DNA of 64,000 nucleotides from Hemicordylus capensis (lineage: Eukaryota; Chordata; Lepidosauria; Squamata; Cordylidae). The notes below the pieces were generated by a model. That model made no database searches, had not been told where the DNA came from, and worked only from the letters and a program-made list of their open reading frames with translations. Shown piece by piece: positions 35,088 to 48,400 of the stretch (position 1 is the first letter of the stretch; every line of letters starts with the position of its first letter). The stretch is from the NCBI RefSeq assembly GCF_027244095.1, contig NC_069662.1, positions 18,998,501 to 19,062,500 of the forward strand, given 5' to 3'. Position numbers and translations under genes: made by a program.

Positions 35088-35414
35088 AGGGTTGCCAACC
35101 CTCCGAACTAGCCCAGAATCTCCAGGAATCAGTATCAATCCCCAGGAGCTTTCTCAGACAGCAGGCTTTGCTGTGGGTTTTCTGCAAGTTCGGAGTTGCC
35201 GCAAAAATCTGATGCAAAAAGTGGATTGTTTTTACTCCGGATATAAATTGGGCTACGCTCCAACACATAGTGAAAAACCCAAATTGTGTGTGAAGTGTTC
35301 CTCGATAGCTCACAGGGACTTCAAGGTAAGTCTGCCCAATATGTGAATGCACCCCTGCATTCCAGAAGAGATGCAAACTGAAAGCCAGGTGCGAAAGTCA
35401 GGGTTGGCAACCCT
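35088..35414. mobile_element. MITE of the AGGGTTGCCA-end family
   Basis: Starts AGGGTTGCCAACCCTCCGAA and ends CAGGGTTGGCAACCCT. The ends are inverted and each is itself palindromic (GGTTGCCAACC). The middle (from about 35150) may be a second insertion, but its borders are unclear. Confidence 0.6.
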
Positions 35415-35702
35415 AAAACAAAGCCTGCCCCCACATGGGGGCGAAATGGCATCATCCAGATTAAGTTAGTCATGGCTACGTTCCACTGAAAACAATAGGA
35501 CTTAAGTTGGTTAAGCTGATTAACAGGTGTCATCGATTTCAATGGTGCCCACAGGGTCATTTTTAGGAAACTGGCAACCCTAGTGAAATCACATTTACTA
35601 TTTACTCCTCTGGGGAAGCCTAGTCTACACATTCAGCCACGTGTGGTGGTAGAATACTGAAAGGGTAGCAGGGAACTATGCCCCTTCAGCTCACAGGTGG
35701 GA

Positions 35703-35898
35703 CCGGGATGGCATGGCCCTTCTGTGCGGTGAGGCCATTGCCTCAGGCAGCAGATTAATGGGGCACTAGTGAGGCAGCAAGATGCCCTCTTGTGCTCCAT
35801 TTAAAAAAAAGGAAAATAGGGGGAGGAGTGTGTACACGAGGGGGAGGATGGAATTTGGCACCCTGCCTCAGGTGCACAGAGGTCTTGAGCCGCCACTG
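35703..35898. mobile_element. MITE of the 'GCCTCAGGC' family
   Basis: AGGCCATTGCCTCAGGCAGC near the left and CACCCTGCCTCAGGTGCACA with GAGCCGCCACTG at the right. Same arrangement as the copy at 32021. Confidence 0.55.
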
Positions 35899-36209
35899 AG
35901 GTGGGGGATTGCATTCTTGAATGCTCCAAGTGAAAAACATCCTATAAACAATTTTTTTTCTTACTTGTAAGGGTTTGTTTTTCATGGAGGGACATTCAAA
36001 AACTGCACCCCTCACCTGCAGCCTGAAGTGGTACAGTCCATTTGACCACCTTAGGACTCTAGCGCCTCATTCTACTGCACGTGTACACCAGGCCTAAACT
36101 TCTCGAGATCAAGGCCATTGTGGCCTATCCTACTGGCCTGCATTTTCCAGAAGTGAAAGCTTAATGCAATATTTCTCAGTGCGTACATGCCATTGTTTTC
36201 TGGTTGTAC

Positions 36210-36234
36210 TTCTCTCTCTCTCTCTCTCTCTCTC
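36210..36234. repeat. (TC)n microsatellite
   Basis: About 12 CT units. Confidence 0.95.
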
Positions 36235-36523
36235 CAGTCTTACTTCACCCTCTGCAAAGATCTATGTAAGATTCACCTTGCTGATGCCTCCCTTCAGTTT
36301 TGCTTGTTTGAGGAGTGCGGGTGGGTTGGCTAACAAAGATACAGAGCTGACATCATTCACTTCTAGATGTGGGATTTGATGCAATTTTGTTGCTTTCCTT
36401 CCTCTCTCACACTAGCAGATTTCTTGTTTCTTTAAGAAAGGGGTTAATTTCTAGAGAGGGATGGCAGAGATTAATTTACTAAAAGGGGATGTGTTTAAAA
36501 TTTATGTACTGTGTCTGTTTTTC

Positions 36524-36529
36524 AATAAA
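36524..36529 (+). terminator. candidate poly(A) signal for visinin (distal)
   Basis: AATAAA followed about 10 nt later by a GTGTGAA stretch. Use of this site would give a 3' UTR of about 2.7 kb that includes two MITEs. Confidence 0.3.
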
Positions 36530-36700
36530 GGGCATTGTGTGAAACTGACTTTGCCCTGAGGATTATGTTCAGAATACTCCCAGCCAAGGGATATTGGGAA
36601 AAGGTTGGCCTCCCCAAAAGGATCCAGATGTTGCAAAGAGAAGATTGCAGAATGCACAAGCTATCTAAGTAGGGAAAAATGTTTTTAATAAGCTGTTATG

Positions 36701-36763
36701 CAGGGATTCACACACTTGGGCCCCCAGATGTTGTTGAACTTCAACTTCTATCATCTCCAGCCA
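36701..36763. mobile_element. half of a foldback hAT-like MITE
   Basis: CAGGGATTCACACACTTGGG and CCCCCAGATGTTGTTGAACT match one arm of the foldback at 51858-51997. The other arm is absent. Confidence 0.6.
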
Positions 36764-39700
36764 AAAAGGTCTTTGAACTGGACCTGTTATGCTAACCGCA
36801 CAACACCCACCCTGCCCTAGAGGGCGATACAGAGAGAGGTGCACCTAGGTAATTTTGGAGCCTGGACCTAAAGGCCTTTGAAGAACCCCCCGCCCCTGCT
36901 GCAAGTTAAGCATCATTTTGAACATGTAGGTTCTTGAGGGTACAAACCACACCACCCGGGACAGACTAAAGAGGATTTTGGCCCCCAAGTCCAGGGGTAA
37001 GAACACCTCTGGATACAGATCACAATACCGGAGTGGCACCACAAATTCTTAAGTAGTATGGTGACCACAAACTCACTTTCTTGGGCCTCTTATTATGTCA
37101 AGTTCTGATTGGCTCCAGCTTCTGACCACACAGGGAGGTAAGCATTGCTAAACCACATACCCCTTATGCCCCTAGTAAATTCTTAAGCAATTACTATGCT
37201 GCAAAATATTCCTCAGAATATAAGTGAGAGAGTGAGTGAGAGCTCTCCCCCTTTTCAAGACTCCTGTGCCTTTAACCAAGTTAACAGAGACGCCTCTGCC
37301 TTTAACAGAGCTATGCAACAATTAGTTGTTACCAGTAGTTTCACAGGTGAAACTTTCCCCCACATGCAAATGATAGGAAAAGCTTCCTCTTTGAAATGAA
37401 TGCTTCACCACTAGGGCATTAAAGGCAGTAGCCCCTAAAGTTGACAATCCTATCCAGGAATCTCAGCCCTCAACTTCTCCAATGCATCTCAATAGATCCC
37501 ATCAAAAGCCCAGAGGTCTACCTTCCCCTCCTCCATTCGCAGAGAAAACCAGGAGTTAACTGCCACTAGCAATCCAGATAGACCAGGAGTCGTAATTTCT
37601 GGAATCCTTTAGGACTGCCAATATAAAGCAAAAAAACACCAAAAGGTGGCTCAGTTCCTGTTCTTTCAACAGCAGCCTAATACACAGAGGAAGTTTTTCT
37701 TAGCAAGAAGTAATTGCCGGGAAGTTTCAACTGCTTAAATTGTTGTTCTTCTCCAGCTGCAGTCATGGGGCAGGGGTGGGGGGTTAAAAAGGGGAAAACA
37801 TTGCTACAACCTTTTTTAAAACTTAAAGGCAGAGAGCTTCTGTCTATAAACAAGATGGCAATCTTGGGCTAGCAGACCCAGGAGTGCTCACTTCCCTCCC
37901 CCCCTTCCAGTCTTGTCTTCCAGACGTTGGCTCCTCCAAAGCTTTACGTTGACATATGACCAGAAGGATTTTTGGGGGTGGGGAGGAAAGAGGAGGAGGA
38001 GGAGGAGGGGGTGGAGTTATATAACCAGTCTTTCCCTCTTGTTTCATGGAGTTTTAGCCACAAGCCAGTTAGTGTTGATCCTCGGTAATCCCCATGTGGA
38101 AAAAGGATGCTGTAAATATGGTTGTAAGGAGCTTGTGATAATCAGCTGGGACACTAGCAAAGGAGGTTGAGGGTGAGATTTGTGCCCACCCACCACCCAC
38201 TCTCAATTCTCACTCTATGACCACACCAATTATCCCCCTCCCCTCTGCATTCATTTATATCTGGTATAATCTGCAAAATGAACCAAATGGCAGCAAACAC
38301 ATCTTTAAAGGTATTCACACATCTATTTTAAACAAAAACCAAACTCCAGTAAAATGGAAACTGCTCCCATTATTTTGTTTTAAATAAGATGGTGATCAAG
38401 CACCACCTGCTGGACAGACAGGGGAAATTCAAGCATGTCTTGAAGTTGCAGGATGCGGAGGAACAGCAAAGATGGCTGCATTTTTTAAATGTGGCAGGCA
38501 AGGTGCATCTGTACTTGCAAATCCCACTAATCTACTCTAGAAGCCTGATCCCGCATATGTAAGCTGCTAATGATTACTCTATGTACTCGGAGATAAAGGG
38601 CATTCTGTACATGGAGCATTGTTAGCACGGGACTTGGGCCCATGGGAAGGGAGTTTAAATCCTCCTGCAACCACTCTTGCCCAATAGCTGCTGGTGCCAA
38701 CTGCTCTTTGCCTCAGTTCTCCCTCTGTAAAAAAAAAAGAAACAATGGATTGATGCTAGAGTTGGTTCTGCTATCCATCTCATGCTGCTAACATCATTAT
38801 TATCTAGCCTTCCTTCACAGCACGGTTCACATGAGAATCCAGACCTATAGCAACTGTCCTTTCAAAGAACCTTCTCAAAGGGGAAGAGAAGAGACTGCCA
38901 GCAACCCTTTCTCGGGAGGGAGCCCTCCACCTCTAGGTGGTTGCCTACTTCACCTACACATACTGAGAGCCTGACATCTCCAGAATACTAACAAGGCTTT
39001 ATACAGCTGAATGTCACAATTACAAGAGCACTTGGCTAGAACAGAAAGGCAGCCTGCCAAATCAGATCAGCAGTTCCCCTCGTCTAGTGTTTCACAAACA
39101 GTAGGACGCACTCCGAGTCAGCTCCAAGAGGGGGGAATTCCAGCTCTTCACTTTTGAAGCTGACTCACCCCATAATGCACCAGAAAGAACGCATCCCTCC
39201 TCGGTGCGTAAGGAAGCAAGCCAGCTGGAAACATACAGAGTTTCCCCTTTTGGAGCTGACTTGTTCTCTTACAGCTATTTGCGCCCAGCAGCAGTGTGTG
39301 TGAAAATAAAGATAGCACGGTGTGTCTACGTTGGAGGGGCAGTGGGCCCCCATTTTTGTCTCAGGCTGAAAAAAGTTGGGAAACACTGATCTGACCTGCC
39401 ATTCTGCTTCCTGCAGTGGCCAGCTAGAAGCACCTGGGAAGTCCATCAGCAGGGCATAAAGGCTTTAGCTCTCCTTCTGCTATTGTCCCCCAGTGACTGG
39501 TATTCAGAGGTATACTGCCTCTGAACATGGAAGTTCTACACATCATGGCTAACAGATCCTTCCTTTTTCACAGATGTGTCTAATCCTTTTTTTTAATACC
39601 ATCTCTAAGCCAGCAGCCACATCACATCTTGTGACAATCAATTCATGCATTCACTATGCACTATGTGAAGGTGCATTTCCTTTCTTTTGTTTGTTCTGAA

Positions 39701-41523
39701 CCTTCTGCCACTGACTCTTAAGTTCTAGAATTATGGGGAGAAGGAGGGGGGAAAGCTCCCTATCCGCATTCTCTGAAATGTACATATTTTAATGCATTTT
39801 AAACATCGCCCCCACCCCACTCCACCTCCACTCACCTTTCCCCCCTAAACCAAAGCAGCCCTCAAGGGCTTTTAACCTTTCCTCATAACACTAAGATATA
39901 GTTGTCTGGAGATGTGAAGAGAATGAAGTGCAGTGCTGCCCTCTACTGGCTCTGTACACTCCTAAACTGGGCCTCACACTTCAGCTGGTCCAACATGCAT
40001 GACAGAGCTGAGCAAAGATAGAGTCCTCTCTTGCACAGTCAGGGCGGTTTTGAGCCTGCATTGAGAAACCTTTTCTCCCTATGCCCTCAAATCAAAGTGA
40101 AGTCATAAAGATTACTGAATTGCCATGCAGCCTTATATGCATAACCAATTCTCAGATAAATCAGCCTCATGGCAGGATCATTCTGACAACCATGTTGAAT
40201 GCGAGAACTCAACCGAGTTTGAATGTGCAGGACCAGAAAGTAATTCTCTGAGGTCTCTGCCACTTGCTCATAGCCCTGCAAGCCTGCAATGAGCTATGCA
40301 GAACTCATCCACGATATGGGCTTGTGATCAATTCAAGAGCAACAGTTCACCAAATCCCAGCCACATTGACTTTCGCCCACTAAACTGAGCTTCAAGTCAA
40401 GTCCCCAAACAGGCCACATCACTTGATACTGAGAAATGCTTGATAGGTCTGGTTATGTATGCAAGGAAGGACAAATGCAAGGAAGGAAGGAGAGGAGAGC
40501 TGGTCTTGTGGTAGCAAGCATGACTTGTCCCCATAGCTAAGCAGGGTCTGCCCTGGTTGCATATGAATGGGAGACTTGATGTGTGAGCACTGGAAGATAT
40601 TCCCCTCAGGGGATGAAGCCGCTCTGGGAAGAGCAGAAGGTTCCAAGTTCCCTCCCTGGCTTCTCAAAGATAGGGCTGAGAGAGATTCCTGCCTGCAACC
40701 TTGGAGAAGCCACTGCCAGTCTGTGAAGACAATACTGAGCTAGATAGACCAATGGTCTGACTCAGTATATGGCAGTTTCCTATGTTCCTATGAATGTGGT
40801 ACAGCCCATGATAGGCAAGTGTGTCATTAGTACAGGGAACAGTGGATACATCACTATTACATCTGTCAACATCACAGTCCCTGAGCGGCCTGCAATACAC
40901 TAGCCCCACCAGGTACTTCATACACTTTTTTGCATGCCGAACACTGAGCTACCAGCATGATATGCAGAGCCTGTAAAAACTGCAGGACTGGGCAAGGACG
41001 ACAGAACAGAGAGCTTCCTGCTGTCCTAAGCTCCCTCTGGTTGATTACATAGAAATGTACCATGCGTGCATAGATGGAGGGCAAGTTCACACATTTCATA
41101 ATTTAAGAAAGTGCAAATGATCAACTCAACCGAATGTGTGAAACTGCTAGTATGCCACTTGCCATGCCTCCTTCCAGCCCAGAACTTTGCTTCTTCCCAA
41201 CTCAAGTTGATAACAAATAGCGAAGTAACAAGGAACAGTGTGTTTGTGTGTGTGTGTGTTTCGACTCATCACAGTGGTGACAGACTTCAGCACTTTGAAT
41301 AGGCAAGCTTATCTGGGACGCAGAGCAAGGTCTCTCCATCCTGCTGAAATCCCCAAGAACCACCTTGACAGATCAGATCAAATGTGTCAAACAGCTCAAA
41401 AAAGCCCATCGTCTGTCTTACTGCCTCTGAACAGATCCCATTTTGCCTTCATAGCTAACACAGAGACCTTGTCCTCTTAGCAAATGGCCATAAACAAAGC
41501 TAAGGGCAAAGAATGCCTTAACA
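36764..41523. other. convergent intergenic region, no supported gene
   Basis: It contains a possible MIR near 38605-38735 (TTTGCCTCAGTTCTCCCTCT and GTAAAAAAAA) and the SINE at 40494-40792. Purine-rich GGA repeats lie near 37990. No open frame shows a domain. Confidence 0.55.
40494..40792 (+). repeat. full-length 5S/tRNA-derived SINE
   Basis: GAGAGCTGGTCTTGTGGTAG head, then ATAGCTAAGCAGGGTCTGCC, CTGGTTGCATATGAATGGGA and GAC. This closely follows the internal control region of 5S rRNA. The body GAGAGATTCCTGCCTGCAAC and the end GACTCAGTATATGGCAG, TTCCTATGTTCCTATG follow. Confidence 0.88.
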
Positions 41524-41630
41524 CAAGGATTCTCTAACTTGGGTCCCCAGATGTGCTTGGACCTTGGTAGCTGGGTTCAATGGGAGTTGTAGTCCAACTG
41601 CATCTGAGGACCCAAGTTTAAAAACCCCTG
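41524..41630. mobile_element. foldback hAT-like MITE
   Basis: AAGGATTCTCTAACTTGGGT at one side and ACCCAAGTTTAAAAACCCCT at the other, with GGGAGTTGTAGTCCAACTG inside. The two arms are inverted copies of each other. Confidence 0.65.
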
Positions 41631-41993
41631 GTCATGATGTGTTGTATACAGAAACATTGTCTTGGCCTCGTATTGACCAATTCCATCGAGTAACTGAGTT
41701 CAAACAATAAAGAATGGTCTCTCTCTCCACCTTCTCCACAGGGTTCACAATTGTATAACCCTCTATGGAGCGTCAACCATCTTTTTTTCTGAAACCAAGA
41801 AGTGGCAACCTCTTTAAACATTTCTTCAGAGGAGAGGAAGATCCTTTCCCACTCCCCAATATCCTCTTAATTCTGCCCCTTCTCCAGCTCTCATCACTTC
41901 TTTTCCAAGATGGGGTGCTTTAACATGGGCCCCATCACAGATTTATATAACAGCACAAACATAGGTTAAGAGCCTCCCTTAGAAAAAAAAGCA

Positions 41994-41999
41994 TTTAAT
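41994..41999 (-). terminator. candidate poly(A) signal of UBE2S
   Basis: ATTAAA on the minus strand, about 210 bp beyond the UBE2S stop codon, in AT-rich sequence. It is a common variant signal. No AATAAA was seen closer. Confidence 0.45.
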
Positions 42000-42205
42000 A
42001 GATTTTTCTGCTTTTATAATTTAAATAACTTAAAGGTCGAAAAGAAAAACCTGACAAGGGCGAGACAGAGTTGGACTGTAGCCTTCAAGTGAAGGTGGGA
42101 GAGGAAGAGAGAGGAGAAATGGAAAATGTACTGTGAAGCCCCCCCCCATGCCCACCGCCCACCCGTGTACTGGACCCCCACCCCACCCCGCCCCCGCTCG
42201 GTCCC

Positions 42206-42496
42206 CTAAAGCCGCCGGAGAGCTCGCTTCTTGTCAGTTTTCTTCTTGGAGGCCAGTTTCTTGTCCCTGTCACCTGCGTGTTTCTTGGCCATGGGGCCCT
42301 CCCCGGAAGCACCAGCCGAAGAGGAGCAAGGCTCAGCGGGGTCCTTGGTGCGTAGGCTGGATGATGGCTGGGCATGGATCTCTGTCAGGAGGCGGGCCCG
42401 CGAGGCATACTCCTCATAGTTCTCCAGCAGGAGGCGCCCTGCTTCCTCGTTCAGGGCCGATTCCGGATTGGGGTGGATGAGCAAACATTTGATGGT
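42206..42496 (-). CDS. UBE2S: UBE2S exon 4 (C-terminus)
   Basis: The acceptor TTTTGCAG precedes ACCATCAAATG. It encodes [20 protein letters not shown], a serine-rich linker ([19 protein letters not shown]), and the lysine-rich tail ending LRRL with TAG. The linker lacks the glycine-rich expansion of the human protein. Confidence 0.94.
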   Translation of the reverse strand, partial: TIKCLLIHPNPESALNEEAGRLLLENYEEYASRARLLTEIHAQPSSSLRTKDPAEPCSSSAGASGEGPMAKKHAGDRDKKLASKKKTDKKRALRRL

Positions 42497-45400
42497 CTGC
42501 AAAAGAAAGGAGGAGTTAGAACTGGGGAAGGGAGAAGAACATCAGATAGGACTCTGGAAGTCAGGGGAAGGGCACTCCGGCCTCCACTGAGGATGTGCTT
42601 GGTGTACTGCACTGAGAGGCTGTACTCCCTCTGTCCCAAGAACATCATGGGAAGGGAGAGACCAGCCTGGCCTCAGCCATGGCCAGAGAATGAGCAGCTG
42701 CAGGGAGCTTGCTTCCCACCCCCCACCCCACCGCCACCAGAAACAACTTGGCTCCAACCGTCGTTAGTCGTGGGAAGTGAAAAGGAAGGTCACTCTGGTC
42801 TCTACCACTGGCCAAAGGACCAAGGGCTGGTGGGTGGTTTTCTCTGAATTGTTTTAAAGTGCTGCAAACCAAGAGATTTGGTATCAACCTTTTAGACAAA
42901 CAAGCACACACATCAAGCGTTCTGGATCTCAAAATCAGAGCCAGTCAAAGTCTGGCCTGACAGCAGATTCAGATTCCAAAATACACAGGACTGTATCACC
43001 TTAGAAAGTGCAAGTGAGTGGGGAGTATTGCTGATCTGAAAGTGTCTCCATGTCAAAATACTGTTTGTGGTAAGCGAATGCTTCAGGAAGAAGGCTGAGA
43101 CCAGCAGTTCACACAATCGTTTTAATCTAGGTTTAATGTGGTTTACTGACATTAGCATGATTGTGTGAACCCAAGCCAAGGTAGGTGGCCCACAGTAAAC
43201 CTTGATTTGAACGACTGTGAACCTGGCCTGAGTAAGCTGCACGTGTTCTCCCCGATGTGCAGGCTTTTCTACCAGTAGGGAGGTTTTAAAACGAGAATGT
43301 TCTCAAACAAGCACCAGGACCCACCCTAGAAATTCTGAGGTGATGCAGGCGCCCCCAAACTGTACTACATTGCCTGCCTAAGCATCAAAGCCCATTCTTG
43401 ATCACCCTGGCTGAGCTGGGACCTGACACCAGGCCAAAGCTCCTGCTGTATCAACAGGGGTGCCAACACTATCCCAAGCTCCTGCTGACGTGTCCAAATC
43501 TTATCTCAACGGTTGCTTCATAGTTTATACAAAACTGAAAAAATGGAAAGAAAAAAATCAGAGGGCAAAGTGGGGTAGAACAGTAGCTTCATAGGGAGCT
43601 GACTAATTCAAAAATGAGTCACAGAAATAAGAAACTTGTGGGGGTTGCCTTGAGCATAACACCAGCTGCAAAGAAATCCTTTATTTCCCTTTGGTAATGG
43701 GAAATAAATACTTCTCTAGTATTTCCTTTTGGCAGTAGAGGAATTAGAGCAGCAGCAAAAATACTGGTATTTTTGTACATGCAAAAGTTACACTGAACAG
43801 GTGAGCAGTGTCAGTTTCACATTCAGCACAATTTGGGGGTACAAATGTCCCCAACATGGTGAAATATTCTACAATTATCTCTCTCTCAGGGTGGGGGGGG
43901 GCTGGCTGAGGGGGCATTAAATACCTCGCTAAGGACAACTGACCTAATTAAGGTTGAGGAATATGAGCAGTGCAGAGCTGTTGAAGATTGTAATCAGAAC
44001 AATCAATTCTTTTTCCACTTCTCCAGGTCAATTTGACCCACTATTTGGGTGAAGGTTAAACATGTGCCACATGATAAAAATGAGGCACCTTTTTACATGA
44101 CAGAACATTTTTAATTAATCTAACCAATTAAATGTTGCAATTCTAGTGGTGACTAATTAAATAACTTTTTGTTGATTATTTGCCTTTTAACTGATCCATC
44201 CATCCATTTAAAATACCACCCAATCCACAGACTCAGGAAGGTGTACAAGGCAAGAACATTTAAATTTAAATAATTCGGCATCATTGCCAACACTTCAGTA
44301 GAAGGATCTTTTTTGAGATACTGAAGGAAATGTAAGAAACTTGACAACTGAATTAAAGAAGAGAAGTAAAGAAAGGACATATTTTCTTTTCATTCCGTAT
44401 TACAAAGGACACATCAAACCAGCCTCAAAAATGAACCAGCATGTTACTGACCAATTAAAAATCCTTTTACCTGTTAATCAACTAAAAATGTTGCTTATCA
44501 AAATTTCCCCACCTGCCCATGTGATCACATTCTCTCACTTTCTAACTTCTTAAACCTGCTCTGTATTGCTTTCCATTCCATTTTTGTATTAGGGCTAGGG
44601 ATGTGCACGAATCTGTTCAGCGTTCTATTCTTACAATGCTGAACAGGTTTGGAACCCCGTGTTCAAACCGGTTCAAATGTTGGGGCGGGAGTGGCTTTAA
44701 GGTCAGGGGAGGATGCACTTACCCCCCTCCCCAGTGGTGCTCTGTGGATAAATAGTCTAGTGGGGTGGCAGAATACCTCCTTGCTGCCCCGTTGTTTTAC
44801 TGACCAGAAGTGCAGTGTGCACGGGCATGCATTGTGGGTGAGCACACACACCACACTTCCGGTCAGTAAAACAACGGGATGGCAAGGAGGTACGCTACCA
44901 GCCCACTTATCCATAGAGCGCTGGAGGGGAAAGCGCGGGGTGGGGTGGAGGGTAAGTGCACCCTCCCTCATGCTTAAAGCCACCCCCATCCCACCATCGG
45001 CTGTAAGGGAGCTGGTTCCGTGCACATCCTAATTAGGGCCAAGCTGCCTCTCTGAGTTTTAGGCATGCCATTTTGTTTGGGTTGCTTATTGTGTATTCTT
45101 CTCAGAACAAGTTTTATTGTAAAACTGCATCCAGTCAACTACCGAAAGGCACGTAGGGCTGATCTTGAAGACTCCTTGGAAACTTTTGTTGGTTCAAAAT
45201 ACAGCCACCAGACTAATGAGTGAAACTGGCTGTTGGAAACCTCTCATGCCATATTTATATACAATTTTTGTTACGATCTTGAGCTGCGGCCTTCTTCAGA
45301 CGTAATGTAAGGTAGTGACCAGAGACAGCATGTTCTTAGTGAGACCAGGGAGCTTATGACATCCATTGCTGAAGGAAGGAATTCAGCTGGAACAGCCCCT

Positions 45401-48400
45401 TCCTTAGAAACCAGTGTGCCCCAAGGAGAAGACAGAAGAGAAGCAGCCCAGGACAGCTGTTGAAGAAACCTCAAATGCTCTGAGAGAATTTTGCTATTTT
45501 AAGGAATTTTGTTTCATGAATCCAAATGGTAAACCATCCTGAATATGTTTAAATGCAATAATAAATCAATTTAATGGGTGACTGTGCCTTCACATTTAAA
45601 TATTATCCCCTCAAACTGGAGAAACCCATTATGAAGCCCTTCAGGACCAGGGACTAGGAGGACAATATTGTACAACCAGCAAGATTCAGGCCTCAGACAT
45701 GCTATCTCTAATTAAACTACCACTCACCAGCAGGACATGCCGGATGCCTAGTTCTGCTTTCCAGTCCTTTTTGAGGACGTTGACACAGATCTCGCCGTTG
45801 GCGCCCACGTTAGGGTGGAAGATTTTGGTCAGGAAGTAGCCTTTCGGAGGGCTAGCTGGGAAGTCCTTGCCAAGGATCAGCTTCATGCGGAAGAGGCCTC
45901 CAGAGTATGGGGTACCTTCTGCAGTAGAAACAAGGGGCACGGGGCATAGCACAACTTCAGTGTGGAATGTCTTATTCCTTGCAGCTACACCGAGAGAACA
46001 AAAATGCTTGAATCACAGGCCAAAACATTCAGTTCGGGTAACATTCAATTCACCAATGTGTGTATCCAATTATACTTTAAAAAAAAAAAAAGACTGGATC
46101 CTAGGGAACGGCAGGTGTTTCCACCGGTTCAAAGGTGTGTGGGGGGGATGTGCCGCTTTCAGGGCGGGGGAGGGTGCACTTACCCCTCCCACCGCTCTTC
46201 CCCTGCCGGCGCTTTGGTTTTCCAAAGTCCATGGGGCGGCAGCCTACCTCCCTGCTGCCCCATTTGCTCTCGTTGTCCGGAACTAAGCGGAAGTATCCGG
46301 TGTGCCTGCATGGCGGCCCTCACCATGTGCGCACCAGCGCACGATGTGCACAGACCCATGTCGGCGTGCCAGATACTTCTGCTTAGTTCCGGACAACAGG
46401 GGCAAATGAGGCAGAAGGGAGGTACATTGCCGCCCCATGGACTCTGGAAAGCCCGAGTGCCAGTAGGGGAAGAGCGGCGGGAAGGGGTAAAGCGGCACCC
46501 CCTCCCCCGCCTTCAAGCCTCCCCTGCCCCGTTCCATGCGCATCCCTACTGGATCCCAAGTATCTCAAAGCATGCCTTCTCCTGCACGACCCCTCTAAGG
46601 GTTTAACATGTGCTAACAATCTCCAAATCCTGTCCTCTAGAGGCAAGTTCGTTATTTTTCTGTGGTGGCTCCAGACCCAAGCAAGTCCTTTTCAGAGGCA
46701 GGTGAAGACATTTTAATTCCACATTGGTACAGTTGTACTGCTTGACAGTGGCTCTCCAAGTTTTCAGGCAGGAGTTTCCCCCAGCCCTACCTGGAGATGC
46801 GCCAAGGAGGAACCTGGGACCTTCTGCACACAAGCAGATTCTCGACCACTGAGTTACAGCCCCATCCCCTAATGCGAATATCTTACAGCAGACAGTACTC
46901 ACATGTAGTCATTAATCCAAATGCAAACCAGGGCAGAGGCTGATTAGCAAAGCGGACAATTCATGCTTGCTACCACAAGACCAGCTCTCCTCCAAATACT
47001 GTTTTAATTGGGTAAGATTTTTTGTAATTGCCCTCCAAGCATTTTTGTTTGAACATAGTCTAGAAGTATAAAAATATATACAAAGAGTCCCATTATTTGG
47101 GAGCCAATGTCCCAAGGAGCAGCGTTACCTCAGAAGTATAGCACCTGATTTACATGCAGAAGTTCCCAGGGTCAATACTTGGCATTTCTTGTTACAGGAT
47201 CTCAGATAGAAGGGCTAGGAAAGCCTCTTCCCTGAGACCTTAAGAACAGCCCTGCTGGATCAGGCCCAAGGCCCATCTAGTCCAGCATCCTGTTTCACAC
47301 AGTGGCCCACCAGATGTTTCTGCGAAGCCCACAAGCCAGATGCAAGGGCATGCCCTCTCTCCTGCTGTTGCTCCCTTGCAACTGGTATTTAGAGGCATCT
47401 TGCCTTTTGGGCTGGAGGTGGTCTATAGCCCTCAGGCTAGTAGCCATTGATAGACCTGTCCTCCGTGAATTTATTTAAACAAGTAGTTCCTCCAGATGTT
47501 GCTGAACTACAAATCCCATCATTCCTAGCTACAATTTACTGTGGCTGGGGGTAATGGGAGTTGTAGTTCAGCAACATCTGGAAGAACCCTGGTTGGGAAC
47601 CACTGATCTAAACCCTTCTTAAAGCCATTCAGGCTGTTGGCTGTCACCACATTGTGGGGCAGAGAATTCCATAAGTTACTTATGCATTGTGTGAAAAACT
47701 AATCCCTTTTGTCAGTCCTAAATTTCTTGGTAACCAGTTTCATGTTATGATCCCTGGTTCTAGTGTTACGAGAGAAGGAGAAATATTTATCTCTATCAAA
47801 TTTCTCCACACCATGCATGATTTCATAGGCCTCTATCCTCAGTGGTCTTTTTTTCTAAACTAAAAAGCTCCAGGTGTGGTAGCCTTGCTTTGTAAGGAAG
47901 GTACTCTAGGCCCCTAATCATCTTGGTTGCCTTCTTCTGCACCTTTTCCAGTTCTATAATGTCTTTTCTGAGGCATGGTGGCCAGAACTATACACAGTAC
48001 TTCAAAGGTGACCACACCATAGTTTTGTATAGGGCATTATGATATAAGCAGTTTTATTTTCAATCCGGCCTTTTTCACAGCTGCCACACATTGAGTCAAC
48101 ATTTTCAACAAGTTGTCAACCATGACCCCAAGAGCCCTCCCCTGATCAGTCACTGAAAGCTCAGACCCCCATCAGTGTATCTATGAAGTGGGGGGGGATT
48201 GCCCCCAAATGCATCACTTTACATTTGCTAACATTGAACTGCACTTGGCATTGTGTTGCCTAATCCCCCAGTTTGGAGAGATCCTTTTGGAGCTCCTCAC
48301 AATCTGTTGTGGATTTCAATACCCTAAATAGTTTGGTGTCACCTGCAAATGTGGCCACCTCACTGCTTAGCCCAACTTCTAGATCATTTATGAATAAATT

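Larger units (their letters stand above)
42497..45727 (-). other. UBE2S intron 3 (3.23 kb)
   Basis: It holds a small palindrome at 43107-43222 and a foldback hAT MITE at 44596-45031. No other coding segment is supported. Confidence 0.75.

Noticed and set aside
40530-40580. possible 5S rRNA gene
   Set aside because: Only the internal promoter segment resembles 5S rRNA; the rest is SINE body, and the same unit recurs in several places.
42374-42847. 157-codon plus-strand frame
   Set aside because: Antisense to UBE2S exon 4 and running into intron 3.
45962-46606. 214-codon open frame on the plus strand
   Set aside because: It spans the foldback MITE at 46102-46548 and exists because of that GC-rich palindrome; no domain or splice context.
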